Source: Marivita geojedonensis
Lineage (GTDB): Bacteria > Pseudomonadota > Alphaproteobacteria > Rhodobacterales > Rhodobacteraceae
DNA: 64,000 bases
Assembly (NCBI RefSeq): GCF_002115805.1
Contig: NZ_JFKC01000001.1
Span: 1 to 64,000 of the forward strand
Reading direction: 5' to 3'
A program made the position numbers and the translations under genes. A model generated the notes under the pieces. The model saw only the letters and a program-made list of their open reading frames with translations, was not told the origin of the DNA and ran no database searches. Positions 28,346 through 36,971 of this stretch are shown here, one piece after another (the first letter of the stretch is position 1; the number at the start of each line of letters is the position of its first letter).

Positions 28346-28420
28346 TTCAGCGTCACCTCCAGATAGTTAACAGATCGTTAACACAACCATAACATGTGTC
28401 GAGAATTTGACAAATTCCCT
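28346..28420 (-). promoter_or_regulatory. promoter/operator region of the luxR operon
   Basis: GTTAAC occurs at 28366-28371 and 28377-28382, 11 bp apart. Further upstream is the perfect 15-bp palindrome GAATTTGACAAATTC (28403-28417), which contains a TTGTCA on the operon strand. TATGGT about 16 bp downstream of it could be the -10. No classical 20-bp lux box was seen. Confidence 0.45.
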
Positions 28421-28495
28421 TATTCCAACTCCCCAGATCCAGTGAGGTGCTGATTTCTACGTCACTGATTTGGTTGAGATGATCCTTAGACACAG

Positions 28496-28530
28496 AAAAA
28501 CCCGCAAACCTCATCGGCCTGCGGGTTCGT
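28496..28530 (-). terminator. rho-independent terminator of ccr
   Basis: On the minus strand, AACCCGCA pairs with TGCGGGTT (arms at 28520-28527 and 28499-28506), followed by a run of Ts ending near 28496. Confidence 0.82.
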
Positions 28531-28556
28531 GTTAGCAGCAAGATGTAAGCAGAAGG

Positions 28557-29843
28557 TTACGATTTCGCAGCGAGTGCGTCCTCGAAGGTCCGCAGCCCGG
28601 TTTTCGGCGCCTGAACCAGAACCGCCATGTTGCCCGGCTTATGCTCATTGCGCAGCATCTTGGTGTGGGCCTGCGGAATTTCGTTCCACGGGAAAACTTC
28701 CGACATGCACGGATCCAGACGACGCTCCACCATCAGCTGGTTGGCCGAAGCCGCCTGCTTGAGATGGGCAAAGTGCGAACCCTGAAGGCGCTTCTGGTGC
28801 ATCCACATGTAACGCACGTCGAAGGTACAGTTGAACCCGGTGGTGCCCGCGCAGATCACGACCATGCCGCCCTTCTTGCACACCAGTGTCGAGACCGGGA
28901 AAGTCGACTCGCCCGGATGTTCGAACACCATATCGACGTTGTTGCCCTTGCCGGTGATGTCCCAGATCGCCTTGCCGAACTTGCGCGCCTCGTTGAACCA
29001 CTCCTTGTATTCGGGGGTGTTCACCGTGGGCAGCTGCCCCCAGCACTTGAAATCCTTGCGGTTGATGACGCCCTTGGCGCCCATCGACATCACGAAATCA
29101 CGCTTGTCCTCGTCAGAGATCACACCAATCGCATTGGCGCCCGCTGTATTGGCAAGCTGGATTGCGTAGGATCCCAGACCACCCGAGGCGCCCCAGACCA
29201 GCACGTTCTGACCCGGCTTGAGCTCATGCGGGTGATGACCAAAGAGCATCCGGTACGCTGTCGCCAGCGTCAGCGTGTAACAGGCGCTTTCTTCCCAGGT
29301 AAGGTGCTTGGGCCGCGGCATCAACTGCTGCGCCTGAACCCGTGTGAACTGCGAGAACGATCCGTCATGGGTCTCGTAGCCCCAGATACGCTGGGTCGGA
29401 GAATACATGGGGTCGCCGCCGTTACATTCTTCGTCGTCGCCGTCATCCTGGTTGCAGTGGATCACCACCTCATCACCGACTTTCCAGCGCTTCACCTTGT
29501 CGCCGACTTTCCAGACGATACCGGACGCGTCAGACCCTGCGATGTGATACGGCTGCTTGTGACCGTCAAACGGGCTGATCGGAACACCGAGTCCCGCCCA
29601 AACGCCGTTGTAGTTCACGCCAGCGGCCATAACGAGAACCAGCACTTCATGGCTGTCGATATCCCAGGTATCGACCACTTCGACTTCGAACGACTTTTCC
29701 GGCTCACCATGGCGCTCACGGCGGATGGCCCAGGCGTACATCTTCTTCGGCACGTACCCGAGCGGGGGCATCTCGCCGATCTCGTACAAGTCTTTCTCAG
29801 GCGCATCATACGCCGCGATGCCGGTCTGCTGATCCAGGGCCAT
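28557..29843 (-). CDS. ccr: crotonyl-CoA carboxylase/reductase
   Basis: A 428-aa medium-chain reductase that uses NADPH to reductively carboxylate crotonyl-CoA to (2S)-ethylmalonyl-CoA, the committed step of the EMC pathway. It is longer than ordinary quinone or alcohol dehydrogenase relatives. Cofactor binding is seen in VWGASGGLGSYAIQLA. Family segments include LGYVPKKMYAWAIRRERHG in part near the N-terminus and MVFEHPGESTFPVS. AGGAGG precedes ATG 29843. The neighbouring PlsB-like and ecm genes match the Rhodobacter ccr-ecm locus. A terminator follows at 28496. Confidence 0.95.
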   Translation of the reverse strand: MALDQQTGIAAYDAPEKDLYEIGEMPPLGYVPKKMYAWAIRRERHGEPEKSFEVEVVDTWDIDSHEVLVLVMAAGVNYNGVWAGLGVPISPFDGHKQPYHIAGSDASGIVWKVGDKVKRWKVGDEVVIHCNQDDGDDEECNGGDPMYSPTQRIWGYETHDGSFSQFTRVQAQQLMPRPKHLTWEESACYTLTLATAYRMLFGHHPHELKPGQNVLVWGASGGLGSYAIQLANTAGANAIGVISDEDKRDFVMSMGAKGVINRKDFKCWGQLPTVNTPEYKEWFNEARKFGKAIWDITGKGNNVDMVFEHPGESTFPVSTLVCKKGGMVVICAGTTGFNCTFDVRYMWMHQKRLQGSHFAHLKQAASANQLMVERRLDPCMSEVFPWNEIPQAHTKMLRNEHKPGNMAVLVQAPKTGLRTFEDALAAKS

Positions 29844-29929
29844 CGGAGCCTCCTAAAGTCATTTTTACTGCGTGCCGCAATGCAGAATCGCGGCGTCTGA
29901 CCCTGAAATAGGGGTCGGATTGAAATTAT

Positions 29930-29940
29930 GCAACAAGATT
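29930..29940. promoter_or_regulatory. EMC-type promoter element upstream of ccr
   Basis: GCAACAAGATT on the plus strand, 87 bp before the ccr start. The identical 11-mer lies 32 bp before ecm. On the ccr strand the surroundings also show GCGCAAA-TCTT-GTTGCATA, loosely like the paired TTTGCAAA sites described for ScfR-family regulators (PccR/RamB). It sits in the 162-bp gap 29844-30005, which holds no other feature I can support. Confidence 0.45.
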
Positions 29941-30005
29941 TGCGCGTATTTTGTAATTTTATGACCGAGCGAACGCAGAAATTCCTTCGCGCGCGCAGAA
30001 TATCC

Positions 30006-31349
30006 TTACATCAAGTGTTTGATCGAGTTGGCATAGAACTCGGCCAGTGTGCGTTTTCGGTCCGGGATGATCAGTCGCGGACCATCTTCGACGACAATCT
30101 TCCGTTCGATCAGGTTCCTCAGCCCAACCTCGACCGCATAATCCCGGTTATTGCGCGGCAGATGCAGTTGCGCGTCTTCAAGCTCTTCCAAGGCTGCTGA
30201 AAACGCGATCTCCAGGGCCCCGCGGGACATGGGTCCGTCGCGCAGCAGGATCGTTGCAATCAAAGGCACAGGCAAAACCGGAACCGCCGATGAAATCCGC
30301 CCCATGATCGCGCGGGACAGCGACTCGGGATCAACCGCCCCGTTTGCCACCTCGCTCAGAACCAGAGGCTCCCCGAAACTGACCGCCGCATACCCAAACT
30401 TGTGGAACCGCCCGGTCACCCGCAACCAAAGCTGACGCAGAATGGCGCGGAACACGACACTGATCCGCGCGCGGAACTTGCGTTCGCCTTTGGCCTGCGC
30501 GCGCAGAAGGATCGTATCCTCCAGAACCCGATCGTAGTTCAGTGCGACAGGGACAAAGACAACATCCCGATTTGCGGCCTCTGCCCCTTCGAGGATGTAT
30601 TTGAGGATCCCGACCTTCGCTTCGGCCAGACTGCCGTCGAGGCTCAACCCACCTTCCGGGAACACCGCCTGTGTCACCCCCGCCCCTGTCGCCTGTTGCA
30701 CGTATTTGGCCAGCACTTTGCGATAGAGGTCATTGCGCGATCTGCGGCGGATGAAATACGCGCCCATCGCCCGGATCAGCCGCGACAGCGGCCACACCCG
30801 CGCCCATTCTCCCACGGCGTAGGAGAGCGCGGACCGATCCGCCGCGAGATACGTCACCAGCACGTAATCCATGTTCGACCGGTGGTTCATCACGAAAACC
30901 ACCGTCGCCTCCGGATCGACCTCGGTCAGCCCCGCATCCTGATGAACCATCCGCACGCGATACAGCGCATTGCTCAGAAACCGCGCCGCGCGGATGGCGA
31001 AACTGAAATAGGCCCACGCAGAAAAGGACGGGACGATCTCGCGTGCATAGCGCCGCGCCCGTTCAAAGGCGACATCCTCGCGCACACCCTCCTCTTTGGC
31101 ATGATCCACGATCGCCTGCGTGATCTCCGGGTCGTAGACCAACCGTTGAATCATGTCCTGGCGCCGCAAGAGCTTGAACGGCTGGATTGGCCTCTCCAGC
31201 CGTTCGTTCAGTTTTTTAACGGCGCGCTCCATCCTTCGACGAAAGAACCAGCGCACCGACGGGAACAGGAAATGCGAGGCGAAAGTCACCGCTGCGAAAA
31301 GCAGGATCAGAAGAAAAGCCCAGAGCGGTAGCGTCACCTGCGTCGTCAT
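30006..31349 (-). CDS. 1-acyl-glycerol-3-phosphate / glycerol-3-phosphate acyltransferase-like protein (PlsB-like)
   Basis: A 447-aa membrane-associated acyltransferase with an N-terminal membrane helix (FLLILLFAAVTFASHFLF). Acyltransferase motif I is HRSNMDY and motif III is FPEGGLSLDG, in the order seen in PlsB-type enzymes. The extended C-terminal region (about 150 residues) has no separate domain I recognise. ATG 31349 gives the hydrophobic start MTTQVTLPLWAFLL; an in-frame upstream ATG would add 16 unlikely residues. It is encoded between ccr and ecm, leftward like ccr and divergent from ecm. Confidence 0.85.
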   Translation of the reverse strand: MTTQVTLPLWAFLLILLFAAVTFASHFLFPSVRWFFRRRMERAVKKLNERLERPIQPFKLLRRQDMIQRLVYDPEITQAIVDHAKEEGVREDVAFERARRYAREIVPSFSAWAYFSFAIRAARFLSNALYRVRMVHQDAGLTEVDPEATVVFVMNHRSNMDYVLVTYLAADRSALSYAVGEWARVWPLSRLIRAMGAYFIRRRSRNDLYRKVLAKYVQQATGAGVTQAVFPEGGLSLDGSLAEAKVGILKYILEGAEAANRDVVFVPVALNYDRVLEDTILLRAQAKGERKFRARISVVFRAILRQLWLRVTGRFHKFGYAAVSFGEPLVLSEVANGAVDPESLSRAIMGRISSAVPVLPVPLIATILLRDGPMSRGALEIAFSAALEELEDAQLHLPRNNRDYAVEVGLRNLIERKIVVEDGPRLIIPDRKRTLAEFYANSIKHLM

Positions 31350-31608
31350 GGCGTCACTCTTGCAACGATGAACGCACAGGTAAACAGCAAAGGACACTGC
31401 TCATGAGACACGTCACGGCATGGGGCGTCCCTGCACATGACATGCGACAACGGTCTTGCTTTTCCTCGGTGGCGCGCATCGGATATGCTGTCGCGCAGCA
31501 ACATTATTCTCGCCGCAGCGCGGCGAATTGACAGCGACATAAAGTTTCGCGTATGCATCGCATCACGCAACAAGATTACACAACCGAATCCCGCCTGACG
31601 GAGCCGAC
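31350..31608. promoter_or_regulatory. divergent promoter region, acyltransferase / ecm, with two EMC-type elements
   Basis: 259 bp. GCAACATTATT lies at 31498-31508 and GCAACAAGATT at 31567-31577, both on the ecm strand. The first matches the mcl2 element, the second the ccr element. Between them the sequence is A+T-rich (GACATAAAG) and could hold the ecm promoter. Confidence 0.5.
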
Positions 31609-33585
31609 ATGACCGACGCACAGACACCCACCCGTGACCGCCCCTGGCTCATCCGCACCTATGCGGGACACTCGACCGCCAAGGCGTCGAACGCGCTCTA
31701 CCGCTCCAACCTGTCCAAGGGGCAAACCGGTCTTTCCGTCGCCTTCGACCTGCCCACGCAGACAGGCTATGACAGCGATCACGTCCTCGCACGCGGTGAG
31801 GTCGGCAAGGTGGGTGTGCCTGTCAGCCATCTCGGTGACATGCGCACGCTCTTCGACCAGATCCCGCTGGAACAGATGAACACGTCCATGACGATCAACG
31901 CGACCGCCCCTTGGCTTCTCGCGCTCTACGTCGCAGTGGCCGAGGAACAGGGCGCGGATGTGTCCAAGCTGCAAGGCACCGTGCAGAACGATCTGATCAA
32001 GGAATACCTCTCGCGCGGCACCTATATCTGCCCGCCGAAACCGTCGCTCAAGATGATCGGGGACGTGGCGGAATACTGCTACACGCACATCCCCAAATGG
32101 AACCCGATGAACGTGTGTTCCTACCACCTGCAAGAGGCAGGCGCGACACCTGAACAGGAACTGTCCTTCGCCCTGGCCACCGCCATCGCCGTTCTCGACG
32201 AACTGAAGCCCCGCGTTCCAGCCGAGGATTTCCCCGCGCTCTGCGGCCGGATTTCCTTCTTCGTGAACGCAGGCATCCGCTTCGTCACCGAGATGTGCAA
32301 GATGCGCGCCTTTGTCGATCTCTGGGACGAGATCCTCGAACAGCGCTACGGCGTGACTGACGCAAAATACCGCCGCTTCCGCTATGGCGTACAGGTGAAC
32401 TCGCTGGGTCTCACTGAACAGCAGCCGGAAAACAACGTCTACCGCATCCTGATCGAGATGCTGGCCGTGACGCTCTCCAAGAAAGCCCGCGCCCGCGCCG
32501 TGCAGCTTCCCGCATGGAACGAAGCACTTGGCCTGCCCCGTCCGTGGGACCAGCAATGGTCGATGCGGATGCAGCAAATCCTGGCCTATGAAACCGACCT
32601 TCTGGAATTCGACGACCTGTTCGACGGAAACCCAGCCGTCGACGCCAAGGTCGAGAAACTCAAGGAAGGCGCCCGGGCAGAGCTTGCCAACCTCGACTCC
32701 ATGGGCGGCGCCATCGGCGCGATCGAATACATGAAGGGCCGTCTGGTCGATTCCAACGCAGACCGCCTGAACAAGATCGAGCGCAACGAGACCATCGTCG
32801 TCGGCGTGAACAAATGGGTCGAAGGCGAACCCTCGCCGCTTCAGACCGAAGACGGCGGCATCATGGTTGTCGATCCTGCCGTGGAACAGGAACAGATCGA
32901 TCGCCTGAACACGTGGCGCGCCGAGCGTGACAGCGATGCCTTGCAAAAGGCCCTCGCCGATCTGCGCGCTGCAGCCAAGGAAGGCGCAAACGTCATGCCC
33001 GCCTCCATCGCCTGCGCCAAGGCCGGTGTCACAACCGGCGAATGGGCCGGCGAGATGCGCGCTGTCTTCGGCGAATACCGTGGCCCCACCGGCGTGTCGA
33101 AATCCGTGTCCAACAAGACCGAAGGGCTGGACGACATCCGCGAAGCGGTCAACGCCGTCAGCGACCGTCTGGGCCGCCGCCTCAAGTTCCTTGTCGGCAA
33201 GCCGGGCCTCGACGGTCATTCCAACGGTGCCGAACAGATCGCCTTCCGCGCCCGCGATTGCGGCATGGACATCGACTACGAAGGCATCCGCCTCACGCCG
33301 GACCAGATCGTCACCGCCGCCCGCGACAACGAAGTGCATGTCGTAGGTCTCTCGATCCTCTCAGGCAGCCATATCCCGCTGGTCGAGGACATGATGACCA
33401 AGATGCGCGAGGCGGGCCTTGGCCACATCCCGGTTATCGTCGGTGGCATCATCCCTGACGACGACGCCAAACGCCTGCGCGCCATGGGCGTCGCCAAGGT
33501 CTACACGCCCAAGGATTTCGAGCTGAACGCGATCATGATGGATATCGTCACGCTGGCCGATCCCAAGGCTGTCGCGGCGGAATAA
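31609..33585 (+). CDS. ecm: ethylmalonyl-CoA mutase
   Basis: A 658-aa adenosylcobalamin-dependent mutase converting (2R)-ethylmalonyl-CoA to (2S)-methylsuccinyl-CoA. The N-terminal TIM-barrel part has RPWLIRTYAGHSTAKASNALYR in outline and SVAFDLPTQTGYDSDH. The C-terminal B12-binding domain has LDGHSNGAEQIA (residues about 533-544, the DxHxxG motif) and VGLSILSGSH. At under 660 aa it fits Ecm better than the roughly 700-aa methylmalonyl-CoA mutase, and the ccr neighbourhood supports this. A terminator follows at 33617. Confidence 0.93.
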   Translation: MTDAQTPTRDRPWLIRTYAGHSTAKASNALYRSNLSKGQTGLSVAFDLPTQTGYDSDHVLARGEVGKVGVPVSHLGDMRTLFDQIPLEQMNTSMTINATAPWLLALYVAVAEEQGADVSKLQGTVQNDLIKEYLSRGTYICPPKPSLKMIGDVAEYCYTHIPKWNPMNVCSYHLQEAGATPEQELSFALATAIAVLDELKPRVPAEDFPALCGRISFFVNAGIRFVTEMCKMRAFVDLWDEILEQRYGVTDAKYRRFRYGVQVNSLGLTEQQPENNVYRILIEMLAVTLSKKARARAVQLPAWNEALGLPRPWDQQWSMRMQQILAYETDLLEFDDLFDGNPAVDAKVEKLKEGARAELANLDSMGGAIGAIEYMKGRLVDSNADRLNKIERNETIVVGVNKWVEGEPSPLQTEDGGIMVVDPAVEQEQIDRLNTWRAERDSDALQKALADLRAAAKEGANVMPASIACAKAGVTTGEWAGEMRAVFGEYRGPTGVSKSVSNKTEGLDDIREAVNAVSDRLGRRLKFLVGKPGLDGHSNGAEQIAFRARDCGMDIDYEGIRLTPDQIVTAARDNEVHVVGLSILSGSHIPLVEDMMTKMREAGLGHIPVIVGGIIPDDDAKRLRAMGVAKVYTPKDFELNAIMMDIVTLADPKAVAAE

Positions 33586-33616
33586 TCAAACTCCATCTTT
33601 CGGATGCAGGTACAAG

Positions 33617-33643
33617 CGGGTACGGTCCCACCGTACCCGTTTT
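33617..33643 (+). terminator. rho-independent terminator of ecm
   Basis: Perfect 9-bp stem CGGGTACGG (33617-33625) / CCGTACCCG (33631-33639), 5-nt loop, then TTTT. Confidence 0.83.
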
Positions 33644-33663
33644 GCATTTCCAAGAGACCCGTT

Positions 33664-34152
33664 ATGAAACACGTTCTTTCAATTGTTCTTTTTGTGACCC
33701 TGCCGATCTCTGCACTTGCCGAAACCCAACTTGAACGGCTCGAGACCATTTCCGAACAAATGACCAGCGGTATGTTCGAGGCCATGATCCGGATGGTAGA
33801 AAAAGAAGGCGGCAATCCAGCGCCGCTGCGTGACGCGATCCCCGACAGCACCTGGAACGATGTGTACCGAGATGCTGGCGCCTGTCTTCTGGACAGATAC
33901 ACGAACGCATCCAGCGCATCGGTCGTCGATGACATGCTCGACAGGATGGAGGCGTTCATTCCCCAGATTGCGGAGATGGATCTGGAAACGATGGAAGAGG
34001 ACACCGATTTCCTGCCCGAAGGCATCTCAGAAGAGTTCTCGCTTCAGGTCAACTCCGAATGTGGGCTGACCAACCTGATGATGGAACGCATGGAGGAGTC
34101 CGGATTCATGGCAGCGATGATGCAATCCATGATGGAAATTGACGCTCAATAG
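33664..34152 (+). CDS. hypothetical secreted protein
   Basis: A 162-aa protein with an N-terminal signal peptide (KHVLSIVLFVTLPISALAE, cleavage near residue 19). The mature part is acidic, helical and methionine-rich (MMERMEESGFMAAMMQSMME at the end), with two cysteines. It loosely resembles DUF2059-type periplasmic proteins, but I cannot assign a family. ATG 33664 is selected because the signal peptide begins there. It stands alone after the ecm terminator. Confidence 0.72.
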   Translation: MKHVLSIVLFVTLPISALAETQLERLETISEQMTSGMFEAMIRMVEKEGGNPAPLRDAIPDSTWNDVYRDAGACLLDRYTNASSASVVDDMLDRMEAFIPQIAEMDLETMEEDTDFLPEGISEEFSLQVNSECGLTNLMMERMEESGFMAAMMQSMMEIDAQ

Positions 34153-34277
34153 CGTCAATAACAACTTCAAATTGCGCCAATTTCGCTCATAAATTGCAAT
34201 TTTGAATCGCGAATTGACTTCCCTCGAAAGTCGCTTATCGCTCTTGCCATAAATTATAAATTGTCTCGGAGGGACAC

Positions 34278-34592
34278 ATGAGCGTTGATCTCAACAATAT
34301 GTCGAAAGATGAGCTGAAACAGCTGATCAAAGACGCGGAAAAAGCGCTGAAAACACTCGAAGCACGCCGTCTTTCAGAAGCCAAGAAGGCTGCTGAATCC
34401 GCCGCGAAGGAGTACGGTTTTTCGCTGGATGAACTCCTTGGCGGAGCGCCGCAGAAAAAAGGCTCCAAGAGCGCGCCGAAATACAAGAACCCGGCTGACG
34501 CGTCCCAGACCTGGACCGGAAAAGGCCGCAAACCCAATTGGGTGATTGATGCGCTTGCCGCAGGCAAGACAATGGAAGATCTGAAGATCTGA
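34278..34592 (+). CDS. H-NS family nucleoid-associated protein
   Basis: A 104-aa H-NS/HvrA-type DNA-binding protein. The N-terminal oligomerisation helix ([17 protein letters not shown]) precedes a lysine-rich linker and the C-terminal DNA-binding motif [18 protein letters not shown]. Length is typical for the alphaproteobacterial form. GGAGG precedes the ATG. The 125 bp upstream are markedly A+T-rich, which suits H-NS self-regulation. deoD starts 2 nt after the stop, so the two are probably co-transcribed. Confidence 0.92.
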   Translation: MSVDLNNMSKDELKQLIKDAEKALKTLEARRLSEAKKAAESAAKEYGFSLDELLGGAPQKKGSKSAPKYKNPADASQTWTGKGRKPNWVIDALAAGKTMEDLKI

Positions 34593-34593
34593 A

Positions 34594-35298
34594 ATGACAA
34601 TCCACATCGGAGCCAAACCCGGAGAGATTGCTGAAACGGTCCTGATGCCGGGCGATCCCTATCGCGCGAAATGGGCGGCGGAAACCTTCCTTGAAAACGC
34701 GCAACTCGTAAATGAAGTGCGTGGCATGCTGGGTTTTACCGGTACATGGAAAGGTCACCGTGTGACCATTCAAGGCTCCGGCATGGGGATGCCATCACTG
34801 TCCATTTACGCCAACGAACTGATCCGGGATTACGATGCGAAAACACTCATTCGCATCGGATCCTGTGGCGGAATGCAGCCCAGTGTCGGTATCCGCGATG
34901 TCATCCTCGCGATGACGGCAAGCACGTTGTCCACTCCGTCGCGGGGCATTTTCAAGGAATTGAATTTCGCCCCCTGTGCGGATTGGAGCCTCTTGCGTGC
35001 CGCCGTCGCCGCGGCCGAGATGAAGGGCACGAAGACCCATGTCGGCGGCATCTATTCGTCGGACGTGTTCTATGACGAGCGCCCCGATCTGAACGAACAG
35101 ATGACCCGCCACGGCATCCTTGGCGTCGAAATGGAAGCGGCAGAACTCTACAATCTCGCGGCCCGCCACTCGGTCCGCGCATTGGCGGTTTTGACCGTTT
35201 CCGACCATTTGCTGACCGGTGAGGCGCTTCCGGCCGAGGATCGCGAACGCAGTTTCGGAGACATGGTCGAGATTGCGCTGACTGCCGCCTTCACCTGA
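34594..35298 (+). CDS. deoD: purine-nucleoside phosphorylase (DeoD type)
   Basis: A 234-aa hexameric-type phosphorylase that cleaves purine (deoxy)ribonucleosides with phosphate. Signatures are [21 protein letters not shown] in outline at the N-terminus, [25 protein letters not shown] and [13 protein letters not shown], and the catalytic aspartate segment [10 protein letters not shown]. Length is standard. It directly follows the H-NS-like gene, an unusual partner. Confidence 0.95.
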   Translation: MTIHIGAKPGEIAETVLMPGDPYRAKWAAETFLENAQLVNEVRGMLGFTGTWKGHRVTIQGSGMGMPSLSIYANELIRDYDAKTLIRIGSCGGMQPSVGIRDVILAMTASTLSTPSRGIFKELNFAPCADWSLLRAAVAAAEMKGTKTHVGGIYSSDVFYDERPDLNEQMTRHGILGVEMEAAELYNLAARHSVRALAVLTVSDHLLTGEALPAEDRERSFGDMVEIALTAAFT

Positions 35299-35310
35299 GG
35301 GCCAAATCGA

Positions 35311-35344
35311 AAAACCGGGGGATCCACGAATTTCCCGGTCTTTT
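35311..35344 (+). terminator. probable terminator of deoD
   Basis: ACCGGG (35314-35319) pairs with CCCGGT (35334-35339) across a 14-nt loop, followed by CTTTT. The loop is long, so this is less certain than the others. Confidence 0.5.
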
Positions 35345-35380
35345 CGCAATACCGCCACAATCCTCTGCGACACCCGGGCC

Positions 35381-36004
35381 ATGCCGAATTGGGTGATCGA
35401 TATATATGTCCTGCTGACCAGCCGCGTGCCGATCCCGCGCATGCTCTTTCTGTTCAGCGTGATCACCCTGTCGCTCTTCACTCTGACATCGCATCACCAT
35501 GCGACACTCAAAGAAGTCGGCCTTGTCCTTCCGGTCATGTGCGCGCTCTTCGGTCACGTGGCGGTTGTCGCGGTCAAGATGCCGGCCTCTCTTCAGAGCT
35601 ATGAACGCATCGGCATCCGAAACGCAGGCGGAAAGCTGATCCTGATCTGGCTGGCCGCCTATGCAGGTGCCATGGCCCTTCCGTCACTTGCCGTCGCACA
35701 GGCCGCCCTGAGCCTCGGCATCGCCGTTTACCTCTGCATGTTCGTCGTGGTGGTGTTCATGTTCGGCGACGGCGACAAAGTCGGCTGGTTCGCCCGCGAC
35801 TGGGACGAAGGCCAGCGCAACGCCGCAAACTGGCAGGTGGCCCGTCTGTTTGCCCTGATCCTTCTGAACGAACTGGCTTCCCGGCATGGCACCGCATTCG
35901 ACTGGATCATTGCAATCACACTCGGCCCGATCGCCCTGCACTACCTGATGTACTGGACGATCCTTGCCACACACCCCTACGACAAGACCACGCGTCCCGA
36001 CTAA
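35381..36004 (+). CDS. hypothetical polytopic membrane protein
   Basis: A 207-aa protein with about six hydrophobic segments (roughly residues 20-36, 45-66, 84-104, 106-128, 152-166 and 173-195). The loop between segments 4 and 5 is charged (FGDGDKVGWFARDWDEGQRN). No transport or enzyme motif was recognised. The start lacks a strong Shine-Dalgarno. Its stop overlaps that of the convergent DUF1989 gene by 4 nt (CTAA). Confidence 0.72.
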   Translation: MPNWVIDIYVLLTSRVPIPRMLFLFSVITLSLFTLTSHHHATLKEVGLVLPVMCALFGHVAVVAVKMPASLQSYERIGIRNAGGKLILIWLAAYAGAMALPSLAVAQAALSLGIAVYLCMFVVVVFMFGDGDKVGWFARDWDEGQRNAANWQVARLFALILLNELASRHGTAFDWIIAITLGPIALHYLMYWTILATHPYDKTTRPD

Positions 36005-36849
36005 CCCCGTCCGTGACTGCGGTCGTAGCCGTTGACCGGGGGCGGCGACCACCCATCCAAAGCCCCCTGAGCGGGCTGCAGAACCTCGACCCGCAAGGGA
36101 TAACAGGCCGCAGCATCGCTGGTATGTTCCGCCGAACAATCCCCGCCGGGACAGGCCGACAACGCACCCAGCAAATCGATCTCCGCAAAGAAGGTCAGAT
36201 GGTCCCCCGGACGCACCGGGCTGGCCTTCATGAAATACTGGCCCGTATCCCGCGTGAAGCCTGTGCACATGAAGACATTCAGCACGTCATGCACATGCGG
36301 TTCGGCCTCGGCCAAAGTCATCCCCGTAGCATCCGCCAACGCCCGCGTGAGGTTCGAATGACAACAGTGGTGGTACTGCACGCCAGACAGCAGGTTGCCG
36401 GTATACGGATCGCAGCGTGTGCCGATCACGTCGTGCACCGATCCGCCATAGGAATCGATCCCGTACCAGCCCAATGAGTCCTCCACGATGGTCGCCATCG
36501 GGCGCAGCGTCGGGAACGAGGACCACAACCGCTCTCCCGTGGTCACATGTGTGCCGTGCAAGGCACGGGTCTTGCCGGAATAAAACCGCTCGGACAGGTC
36601 ATGGGCGTTCCACAGGTTCAGGTCCCCCACCTGCGGACCATCTACGCTCAGGATGCGAAAGAACGATCCCGCAGGAACCCGAAACGTGCAGGCGTCGCGC
36701 GGAGCAGCCACCGACACGTCCACCACGTCTGCCCCGGCCAGCGCCTGCGCATAGAGCGACAGATCGGGCACGGGCAGCGTGTCGTTTGGATAGCAGATCA
36801 CCGGCACAACAGCGCGGCGCTCATCTGCGTCATCAGGGGCATTGGTCAT
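36001..36849 (-). CDS. DUF1989 / urea carboxylase-associated family protein
   Basis: A 282-aa protein of the DUF1989 family, whose members accompany urea carboxylase and aminomethyltransferase-like genes. The domain runs from about residue 40 (FRVPAGSFFRILSVDGPQVGDLNLW, in outline) through YHHCCHSN and DVLNVFMCTG to FFAEIDLLGALSACPGGD. The conserved cysteines and histidines suggest metal binding. ATG 36849 follows GGAG. No urea-pathway gene is next to it; it lies downstream of the ornithine decarboxylase, separated by a terminator. The biochemical function is unknown. Confidence 0.8.
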   Translation of the reverse strand: MTNAPDDADERRAVVPVICYPNDTLPVPDLSLYAQALAGADVVDVSVAAPRDACTFRVPAGSFFRILSVDGPQVGDLNLWNAHDLSERFYSGKTRALHGTHVTTGERLWSSFPTLRPMATIVEDSLGWYGIDSYGGSVHDVIGTRCDPYTGNLLSGVQYHHCCHSNLTRALADATGMTLAEAEPHVHDVLNVFMCTGFTRDTGQYFMKASPVRPGDHLTFFAEIDLLGALSACPGGDCSAEHTSDAAACYPLRVEVLQPAQGALDGWSPPPVNGYDRSHGRG

Positions 36850-36928
36850 GTCAGGCTCCGTTTTCAGGAACTCAACGGCAGCCTGTGACAAAACGCAAGC
36901 GTAGGCCGGACAATTCTGCCCGACCTAC

Positions 36929-36959
36929 AAAACCCGGCGCGCGCCTCCCATCGCGCGCC
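36929..36959 (-). terminator. probable terminator of the ornithine decarboxylase gene
   Basis: On the minus strand GGCGCGCG pairs with CGCGCGCC (arms 36952-36959 and 36936-36943), followed by GGGTTTT. A second imperfect hairpin (GTAGG...CCTAC) lies beyond at 36901-36928. Confidence 0.6.
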
Positions 36960-36971
36960 TGGGCAGGAGAC

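Noticed and set aside
30006-31349. ATG at 31397 as start of the PlsB-like protein
   Set aside because: The 16 extra residues are not hydrophobic or conserved-looking, and the membrane helix follows naturally from ATG 31349.
31576-33339. 587-codon leftward frame opposite ecm
   Set aside because: Fully covered by ecm, which has diagnostic B12-binding motifs; the antisense product has none.
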